Made by a program: the position numbers and the translations under genes
In this document: positions 6,127-10,293 of the stretch, one piece after another
Position numbering within the stretch: the stretch's first letter is position 1
Layout: each line of letters opens with the position of its first letter
DNA from: Salinisphaera sp. UBA1666
Lineage (GTDB): Bacteria > Pseudomonadota > Gammaproteobacteria > Nevskiales > Salinisphaeraceae
Assembly (NCBI GenBank): GCA_002320455.1
Contig: DCKU01000038.1
Span: 1-10,293 of the forward strand
Direction: 5' to 3'
Length of the DNA stretch: 10,293 nt
The notes under the pieces: generated by a model
What the model was told of the DNA's origin: nothing
The model's input: only the letters and a program-made list of their open reading frames with translations
Databases searched by the model: none

Positions 6127-6158
6127 CAGCTCTGTTGCGTTTGCGAGTTGAATCCACC
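6126..6158. repeat. 33-bp inverted repeat, left copy (probable IS30-type end)
   Basis: These 33 bases are the exact reverse complement of 9972-10004. The right copy sits about 70 bases before an IS30-family transposase start, so the sequence is probably that element's terminal repeat. In this orientation the outer tip is 6158 and the element body would lie to the left. There, only repeats and the IS3 element remain. The tip cuts luxI and supplies its last codons and stop. Confidence 0.8.
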
Positions 6159-6341
6159 GGATACCAAATGACGGGTATAGCCGTGGTCATCGAAATCGTC
6201 GAATTCGATCGCCTCGGCGTGATTCGCCGGTAGCGACCATCCAAGATCCCGCACGAAGGTCTGGTACCGCATGCGGCCAATCTCGCGCCAAAGCGCGTCC
6301 GTGATTTCAGGTCTTGATAAAAGAGAGATGCAGACCGCCAT
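6126..6341 (-). pseudogene. luxI: luxI-type acyl-homoserine-lactone synthase, truncated after the N-terminal third
   Basis: The 71-codon frame begins like LuxI synthases, which make acyl-homoserine lactones from S-adenosylmethionine and acyl-ACP or acyl-CoA. It has the conserved residues Arg25 and Phe29 (MRYQTFV), Trp35 (LGWSLP), Glu46, Asp48 and Asp51 (EFDDFDD), in family order and close to family spacing. Homology ends at about residue 61. The last ten residues, GGFNSQTQQS, and the stop are encoded by the 33-bp mobile-element repeat. The rest of a usual protein of about 200 residues is missing, including the later conserved Arg, Glu and Arg positions. It cannot be active. The start ATG at 6341 fits the family's N-terminus, although the Shine-Dalgarno site is poor. 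It diverges from the luxR-type gene, as many luxI/luxR pairs do. Confidence 0.85.
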
Positions 6342-6343
6342 GA

Positions 6344-6365
6344 CCAGATCAATTCATGTGTCTGG
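6344..6365. promoter_or_regulatory. Lux-box-like dyad upstream of luxI
   Basis: CCAGA (6344-6348) and TCTGG (6361-6365) are perfect inverted arms around 12 bases. Size and place, in the luxI/luxR divergent region, suit a LuxR-type operator. However, the arms differ from the classic ACCTG-N10-CAGGT, and the site lies only two bases from the luxI start codon. Confidence 0.3.
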
Positions 6366-6492
6366 AAATTGTTATCCGGTGCTGTCATCGTCGTGAACTC
6401 GTAAAAACAACAGGTCATCTTGAACGGTAGTCTTGCGCGAGAGGGCCTATACGCTGGCCTATCAGGAGCTGTCGGAAGTTGCGATTAAACTC

Positions 6493-6497
6493 GAGGA
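6493..6497 (+). promoter_or_regulatory. Shine-Dalgarno site deciding the GTG start of the luxR-type gene
   Basis: GAGGA (within CGAGGATTG) ends 7 bases before GTG 6505. The frame stays open upstream to TTG 6433, which lacks a comparable site. ATG 6529 has GGAG only 3 bases before it. Confidence 0.6.
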
Positions 6498-6504
6498 TTG
6501 TCGT

Positions 6505-7194
6505 GTGAATACGCCTACTTCGGAGTTGATGTCTGATTCCAGGTCTCAACAGACCGTCGCCGGTCTCTTGGAGCGGTCTGCGAAAACCATCGGCTTTGAT
6601 TTCTTTTCGTTCTTCTGGCAGTCGCCGAATTCCAACTACGGTCGACCCGTCGTGCTCGACTCTTATCCTAGCGGATGGATGTCGCACTATCAGGATCGGC
6701 AGTACTATCGCGTTGACCCTGTTCTCAGGTCACTTCCGCGGACGAACCGGATCCGAGTCTGGTCAGAGGAGTATTTCGGCGTGGCGAAGCCGCTCTGGCG
6801 CGATGCGCAGGATGCGGGCCTGAAATTCGGTCTGTCGCAAACGATGTGGTGTCGGTACGGTGTCGCCGTACTTTCTCTCGCCCGTGAGTGCGAAGGCGTC
6901 TGCGCGGCCGAGCAGCAGTCCGTGAGCATGACGGCCATGTGGCTGGCAAATCGCGCTGTACAGCAGGTTGAACAATCGGACCTAGTCACGCAAACCAGGG
7001 CTCACAAACTCAGCCAGCGAGAAAAAGAAGTCCTCCGCTGGACGGCCGATGGGAAGAATGGCGGCGAAGTAGCGAAGCTACTCGGTATATCCCGTCGGAC
7101 CGTGGAGTTTCATGTGAAGAACGCTATCGAAAAGCTGCATGCGTCGAACAAGGCACACGCGGTCTCGATCGTGATGCAGACCAACCGAGGTTGA
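6505..7194 (+). CDS. LuxR-type quorum-sensing transcription regulator (now a solo)
   Basis: The 229-residue protein has an N-terminal autoinducer-binding domain (about 10-155) and a C-terminal LuxR/GerE helix-turn-helix (about 169-222). The ligand-pocket residues of the family are all visible: Trp58 and Tyr62 (GWMSHYQDRQYY), Asp71-Pro72 (VDPVL), Trp86 (VWSEEYF) and a Gly at 105 or 109. Numbering is almost that of TraR. The DNA-binding part LSQREKEVLRWTADGKNGGE...LGISRRTVEFHVKNAIEKL has the conserved Glu, Leu and Gly. It probably senses an acyl-homoserine lactone in the cytoplasm and binds a lux-box. Its divergent luxI partner is truncated, so it should depend on external or other-locus signals. 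The start was chosen from the GAGGA site. Base composition is visibly less GC-rich than the left part of the window. Confidence 0.92.
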   Translation: MNTPTSELMSDSRSQQTVAGLLERSAKTIGFDFFSFFWQSPNSNYGRPVVLDSYPSGWMSHYQDRQYYRVDPVLRSLPRTNRIRVWSEEYFGVAKPLWRDAQDAGLKFGLSQTMWCRYGVAVLSLARECEGVCAAEQQSVSMTAMWLANRAVQQVEQSDLVTQTRAHKLSQREKEVLRWTADGKNGGEVAKLLGISRRTVEFHVKNAIEKLHASNKAHAVSIVMQTNRG

Positions 7195-7307
7195 ACCGAC
7201 GCAGTCCATCAAGCCGGATTTTCGCGGGCTGGGGATCTAGGCGAGCCGCAAACCCCGACATCCGCCTCACGATATGTCACTGGCTGGCGCGCTGCGGTGT
7301 CGCGGCT

Positions 7308-8189
7308 TTAAGCCGGCGTTGCTGCACAATGCCAGGCCGTCTCGTTCATTGCCTGCTTCAGCCAAGCGACGAGCGCGCATTTCCGTGGATCATCGTCGAT
7401 TGGTGAGGGCGAAAGCAGCCAGTAAGCCGAGCCGTCCGCCTTGAAGCCAAGCGGGGCGTGCAATTCACCGGCATCAATCTGCTGCTCGATCATGTAGACC
7501 GACCCGATGGCAAAACCCAGGCCGGAACGCGCGGCCTGCAGGCTGAGGTAGAAGTGCTCGAACGTCAGCTCAAGGTCGACGGCACGCCACTGCTCCAGAC
7601 GCTGGTACCAGGCATCCCACGCAGAGGGTCGCGAGCTGGTGTGCAGGATCGTCACAGGCGGGGTTTGCGACGCGAGTTCCGGCGAGCCGACGATGCCGGT
7701 GATTTCTTCGCCGACGCGGTGGCTGTAGACGGCCGGGCCCCAGTCGAAGTCATCTCGCCGCAGAGCGATATCGATCGCCGATCCGTGGAAGTCGACCGGC
7801 CCGCCGGCGGCGAACAAGTGCAGTGTTATTTCCGGATGGGCGCGATAGAACGCCGACAGGTGCGGTATGAGCCACTGAATCGCGATCGTCGGCTCGCACG
7901 ACACGACGAGCGGTTGCTCGAAGTCGGCCGGGCCGTCGAATGACGTCAGGGTGTCGGCCAGGGTGTCGAACAGATCCTGGCTGACCCGGAAGAGCTCGCG
8001 GCCCCGAGTTGTCAGTCGAACCGAATGATGCTCTCGCTCAAACAGCCGCGTGCCGAGCTCTCTTTCGAGATCTCGAATTCGCTTGCTGACCGCCCCTGGC
8101 GTCACGAACAGCTGGGTGGCCGCGGTGGTCATGGAATGTGCCCGCGCCACGGCGACAAACACACGAAGTGCGTCGAGAGATCGGATCAT
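7308..8189 (-). CDS. LysR-family transcription regulator
   Basis: This 293-residue protein is full length for the family. The N-terminal winged helix-turn-helix (about 1-65) contains LDALRVFVAVARAHSMTTAA and VTPGAVSKRIRDLERELGTRLFER, with LTTRGRELF in the linker. The effector-binding, periplasmic-binding-protein-like domain (about 90-290) includes ALRRDDFDW and GLGFAIG. The pattern is closest to the GcvA/AmpR-like branch. It is divergent from the dioxygenase-exporter pair, the classic layout for a LysR regulator and its target. A perfect dyad at 8227-8250 lies in the gap, 38 bases from this start. It probably controls that operon in response to an amino-acid-like ligand, which is inference. 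The downstream end converges on luxR with no clear terminator. Confidence 0.93.
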   Translation of the reverse strand: MIRSLDALRVFVAVARAHSMTTAATQLFVTPGAVSKRIRDLERELGTRLFEREHHSVRLTTRGRELFRVSQDLFDTLADTLTSFDGPADFEQPLVVSCEPTIAIQWLIPHLSAFYRAHPEITLHLFAAGGPVDFHGSAIDIALRRDDFDWGPAVYSHRVGEEITGIVGSPELASQTPPVTILHTSSRPSAWDAWYQRLEQWRAVDLELTFEHFYLSLQAARSGLGFAIGSVYMIEQQIDAGELHAPLGFKADGSAYWLLSPSPIDDDPRKCALVAWLKQAMNETAWHCAATPA

Positions 8190-8202
8190 GGCTGGCCCGG
8201 TC

Positions 8203-8276
8203 CGATTGAGAACGAGTCGATATTGGCTGTGAAAATGAATCGTTTCACAGTTGCCGTCTATTCCTCAATCGTTCTC
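8203..8276. promoter_or_regulatory. Outer inverted repeats of the divergent control region
   Basis: CGATTGAG (8203-8210) is inverted as CTCAATCG (8264-8271). The overlapping GAGAACGA (8208-8215) is inverted as TCGTTCTC (8269-8276). They flank the inner dyad 8227-8250 almost concentrically and may be further protein-binding half-sites. No convincing -35/-10 pair was found here. Confidence 0.4.
8227..8250. promoter_or_regulatory. Candidate LysR operator: perfect 8+8 dyad
   Basis: CTGTGAAA (8227-8234), an 8-base spacer and TTTCACAG (8243-8250) are perfectly symmetrical. The dyad contains T-N11-A arrangements typical of LysR-type binding sites. It lies between the divergent LysR and dioxygenase starts. 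No comparable perfect dyad was seen elsewhere between these genes. Confidence 0.6.
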
Positions 8277-8291
8277 TTGCAAGGCGAATCC

Positions 8292-8309
8292 ATGAAATCA
8301 CCCGAGTAA
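8292..8309 (+). CDS. Possible five-codon leader ORF (MKSPE)
   Basis: ATG-AAA-TCA-CCC-GAG-TAA ends inside the TAAGGAG Shine-Dalgarno site of the dioxygenase gene. Ribosomes finishing here would be placed on that site. It is too short to prove, and AAGGC about 7 bases upstream is a weak ribosome site. Chance occurrence is quite possible. Confidence 0.2.
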   Translation: MKSPE

Positions 8310-8313
8310 GGAG
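8308..8313 (+). promoter_or_regulatory. Shine-Dalgarno site deciding the GTG start of the dioxygenase
   Basis: AAGGAG lies 7 bases before GTG 8321, a near-ideal site that supports the non-ATG start. Confidence 0.8.
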
Positions 8314-8320
8314 AGCAGCC

Positions 8321-9100
8321 GTGTCGACTTTGCAAGAATCCACATCGCGCCGCCTAGCCAGCCGGGCCTCTGACCATGTCGATATCGATGACGTGTGTCG
8401 CACTCTCGCGAAACAGAACTATGTATTCATCGACGGCCCAGCCGCAGCAGATCTGCTAACCGGGCCCGCTGGCGGTGCGTTATCCGATTGGGACGCATTC
8501 GCCGCGAGCTGGGAGGATATGCCGCGCGATGGCCATATGGCCGACGGCGGAACCTACCGTCGCAGACGTCACGCCACACTGGCTGCGCACGCCGAAAGCG
8601 ATGAATGGTTCAAGAAAGCCCACCAGCCGCACTACCAGGGCCGCGACTTCAACAACCTCAACGGCGGTATCGCCCGTCATTACGAGCCGATCGAGGACTC
8701 GGTGCTCGACGGTGAGACCCTTGGCAGCATTGTGGGTCTGGGATGCCGTGTGTTCGGTCGTCTCGCGCCGTATTACCCGTGGCACATCGAACTGCACCAG
8801 TTCCGCATCGAGTCAGAGGGCGGCTTCGTGGGTAAGCCAACGCCTGAAGGCATCCATCGGGACGGAGTGAATTTCGTCATCATGGCCATGGTCCAGCACC
8901 GCAACATGGCCAGCGGTGAATCGACGATCTATGACCTGGAAAAGAGTCCGCTCAGCACCTTCACGCTGGACAAGCCGCTGGATCTGGCGATCGTGAACGA
9001 CGAGCAGGTCTTTCACGGGGTCTCGCCGATTAGCGCCGCTGATCGTGGCCAGCCCGCCGTTCGCGATGTGTTGGTCGCGACGTTTCGCAAGCAGTTCTAG
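8321..9100 (+). CDS. 2-oxoglutarate/Fe(II)-dependent dioxygenase, amino-acid hydroxylase (IDO-like) family
   Basis: This 259-residue protein resembles the 2OG-Fe dioxygenase family that includes the Bacillus L-isoleucine 4-hydroxylase. That family uses 2-oxoglutarate and O2 to hydroxylate free amino acids, releasing succinate and CO2. The iron triad is visible as His179-x-Asp181 (GIHRDGVNFV) and His232 (VFHGVSPI). Arg248 (VRDVLVATFR) is placed to bind 2-oxoglutarate. HIELHQFRI before the HxD motif is also a family trait. The protein is cytosolic, with no signal peptide. GTG 8321 has an excellent Shine-Dalgarno site. A LysE-type exporter follows 44 bases later and a LysR gene is divergent, which supports a free amino acid as substrate and export of the product. 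The precise substrate is unknown. Family confidence is good; the hydroxylase role is inferred. Confidence 0.85.
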   Translation: MSTLQESTSRRLASRASDHVDIDDVCRTLAKQNYVFIDGPAAADLLTGPAGGALSDWDAFAASWEDMPRDGHMADGGTYRRRRHATLAAHAESDEWFKKAHQPHYQGRDFNNLNGGIARHYEPIEDSVLDGETLGSIVGLGCRVFGRLAPYYPWHIELHQFRIESEGGFVGKPTPEGIHRDGVNFVIMAMVQHRNMASGESTIYDLEKSPLSTFTLDKPLDLAIVNDEQVFHGVSPISAADRGQPAVRDVLVATFRKQF

Positions 9101-9144
9101 CGGAGGTTGGTGGCTCTCGCCGCGCGAGGGTCACCCTTGTCGCC

Positions 9145-9771
9145 ATGATCGAATTCACTTACTTGCCACTGCTGAGCACCATCACCGCGATCGCGATCGG
9201 AATGGCGATCAGTCCCGGGCAGGATTTCGCGCTCGTCAGCCAAAACGCTATCGTCCATTCCCGGCGTGCCGGCGTATGGGCCAGCATCGGTATCGCGCTC
9301 GCGGTATGGATTCACGTCGCCTATTGCATCACGGGCGTGGCGGTTCTGGTCACACAGCTCCCCGCGCTCTATAACGCAATACGATGGTTGGGTGCGGCTT
9401 ATCTGATCTATCTCGGCATCAAGAGCTTGCTCGCGTCTGCTTCGCCGCCTGACGGATCAAGCGGCATCGATCGCGTGGTAAGCGACCGCTCTGCGTTCGG
9501 TTCAGGCTTTCTCTGCAACGCGTTGAACCCGAAGACGACGCTGTTTTTTCTGAGCATCTTTACTCAGATCATCAAGCCCTCAACGCCTCTCGGAATACAG
9601 CTCATCTGCGGGCTGATCATATCGCTGGCCCATCTGGCCTGGTTTTCCGGGGTCGCCGTATGGCTATCGACGCCCGCTCTACTGGACAGAATCTGGCGGC
9701 TCAAGCCTTGGATCGAGCGCCTGACGGGCGTGATCCTGCTCGGTTTAGCCGCTCATCTCGTCGTCTCATGA
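9145..9771 (+). CDS. LysE/RhtB-family amino-acid exporter
   Basis: This 208-residue inner-membrane protein has about six hydrophobic segments (near 8-28, 42-70, 73-97, 127-143, 149-174 and 190-207). It carries the family signatures SPGQDFALV (23-31; usually SPGPD), the following Gly-rich helix, and CNALNPKTTLFFLSIF (124-139). The family expels lysine, homoserine, threonine, leucine and related amino acids by proton exchange. Its place behind the dioxygenase suggests that it exports the hydroxylated product or balances the amino-acid pool. In Bacillus thuringiensis an isoleucine hydroxylase is also reported beside an RhtA-type exporter. ATG 9145 lacks a close Shine-Dalgarno site (GAGGG is 14 bases away), so translation may rely on coupling to the upstream gene. 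No in-frame alternative start was found. Confidence 0.92.
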   Translation: MIEFTYLPLLSTITAIAIGMAISPGQDFALVSQNAIVHSRRAGVWASIGIALAVWIHVAYCITGVAVLVTQLPALYNAIRWLGAAYLIYLGIKSLLASASPPDGSSGIDRVVSDRSAFGSGFLCNALNPKTTLFFLSIFTQIIKPSTPLGIQLICGLIISLAHLAWFSGVAVWLSTPALLDRIWRLKPWIERLTGVILLGLAAHLVVS

Positions 9772-9971
9772 GCGGTTGAATGACGCCGCAGTTGCCGGTT
9801 GCCGGCACGCGTTGAAAAACCAGTCCAGGCTTAGGCGGCAATCTCTCGATGGTTCAAACGCGTGCGGGTCGGCAGCTCGAGTTGGTTCACCGCATTGCCG
9901 TAGTTGGGAACTATGCGATCCGATTGAGGAGCCAGTTCTTCTAAGCATGATTTTCAGCTTGTACCAGACAG
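9772..9971. other. Spacer with no recognised gene
   Basis: Two hundred bases between the exporter stop and the right 33-bp repeat. Short open frames exist on both strands but lack Shine-Dalgarno sites and recognisable domains. One runs through the repeat and is not credible. No terminator hairpin, tRNA or missing luxI sequence was recognised. Confidence 0.6.
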
Positions 9972-10004
9972 GGTGGATTCAACTCGCAAACGCAACAGAG
10001 CTGA
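9972..10004. repeat. 33-bp inverted repeat, right copy (probable IS30-type left end)
   Basis: Exact reverse complement of 6126-6158. It begins GGTGGATTCAACTCGC and lies about 70 bases before the IS30-family transposase start, where the left terminal repeat would be expected. The first bases could belong to the target and not the element. Confidence 0.8.
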
Positions 10005-10074
10005 AAAGGTGAGACACCGCAAGGCATTTCGTTAAGTTGAGGTTGTCGAGACCATCAACAAAACGGGCCCTGCG

Positions 10075-10293
10075 ATGCCTCATACCCATCTTAGCGCGCG
10101 AGAGCGCCTCGCCGTCTGCACGCTGTCCCAATACGGCCTGAATCAAGCAGCGATCGCACGTCGGCTTGGTCGTCATCGAAGCACGATCAGCCGAGAACTT
10201 CGCCGTAATACGTCGCCGCACTGGCCGTATTACAACGAGCTGTACGCCGAGCGCGCTGCGCTTGCCCGACGTCACACCGCGCGACATCGTCGA
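10075..10293 (+). CDS. IS30-family transposase, N-terminal fragment (runs off the window)
   Basis: Seventy-three codons from ATG 10075 to the window end, with no stop. The N-terminus is the HTH_38-type DNA-binding domain of IS30 transposases: LSARERLAVCTLSQYG followed by AAIARRLGRHRSTISRELRRN (within about 6-46). It then has the family-like region YNELYAERAALARRH. The catalytic DDE domain would lie beyond the window. The Shine-Dalgarno match is weak. Its association with the 33-bp repeat 5' of it identifies that repeat as a probable element end. Confidence 0.88.
   Translation, partial: MPHTHLSARERLAVCTLSQYGLNQAAIARRLGRHRSTISRELRRNTSPHWPYYNELYAERAALARRHTARHRR

Larger units (their letters stand above)
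9972..10293 (+). mobile_element. IS30-family insertion sequence, left part only
   Basis: A terminal repeat (9972-10004), an untranslated leader and the start of an IS30-type transposase are present. The rest runs off the window. The exact outer tip cannot be fixed without the other end and its target duplication. Confidence 0.75.

Noticed and set aside
6104..6418. Overlapping minus-strand frame that could give a different product at the luxI locus
   Set aside because: Only the 6341-6126 frame carries the LuxI-conserved residues. The other frame has no recognisable homology and reads through the TGTCCCC repeats.
7303..7315. Palindrome CGGCTT-T-AAGCCG at the LysR stop codon as a terminator
   Set aside because: A one-base centre cannot form a proper loop without losing most of the stem, and no T-run follows.
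9972..10004. Idea that the 33-bp repeat is native luxI sequence duplicated elsewhere
   Set aside because: Its translation in the luxI frame does not resemble LuxI, and the right copy lies just upstream of an IS30 transposase, so a mobile-element end is the better reading.
9776..10012. 78-codon plus-strand frame after the exporter
   Set aside because: It runs through the 33-bp inverted repeat and into the IS30 leader, without a ribosome site or any recognisable domain.

Overview
The window is GC-rich bacterial DNA. It has dense, Shine-Dalgarno-led genes and carries IS3- and IS30-family insertion sequences, a LuxI/LuxR-type quorum-sensing locus, and a nu-class (YfcG-like) glutathione transferase. 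Together these point to a proteobacterium, most likely a gammaproteobacterium. A halophilic lineage such as Salinisphaera is only a guess.

Left part (1-4750), ordinary chromosome. A tRNA-Arg(UCU) gene lies on the minus strand at 187-262. Its 3' side is surrounded by repeated pieces of the tRNA itself and by a perfect 16-bp hairpin. An AldA-like NAD-dependent aldehyde dehydrogenase (409-1884, +) then converges on a secreted four-EF-hand protein (1960-2526, -), with a bidirectional terminator between them. Next is a two-gene operon: a class III (CaiB/BaiF) CoA-transferase overlapping a YfcG-like glutathione transferase by 4 bases.

Middle part (4750-6160), mobile DNA. A complete IS3-family element (4757-6017) has imperfect terminal repeats, a 3-bp target duplication (GTC), overlapping orfA/orfB and an A7 slippery site. 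It is followed by TGTCCCC-containing repeats, including two identical 35-base copies, and then by a 33-bp sequence that recurs in inverted orientation at 9972-10004.

Right part (6126-10293), an accessory cassette. The two inverted 33-bp copies bracket about 3.9 kb. The right copy lies just upstream of the start of an IS30-family transposase (10075 to window end), so both copies are probably IS30-type ends. Inside are a luxI gene cut off after about 61 codons by the left end, a divergent and intact luxR-type regulator, a LysR regulator, and, divergent from it, a 2-oxoglutarate/Fe(II) dioxygenase resembling amino-acid hydroxylases, followed by a LysE/RhtB-type exporter. The LysR-dioxygenase intergenic region holds a perfect 8+8 dyad (CTGTGAAA-N8-TTTCACAG), a good operator candidate.

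Reading of the cassette: it looks like a small module that hydroxylates a free amino acid and exports the product under LysR control. It sits beside a quorum-sensing receptor that has lost its synthase and is now a LuxR solo. No wholly novel protein family was seen. The unusual parts are the arrangement of the cassette, the luxI truncation exactly at a mobile-element end, and the self-complementary sequence next to the tRNA.
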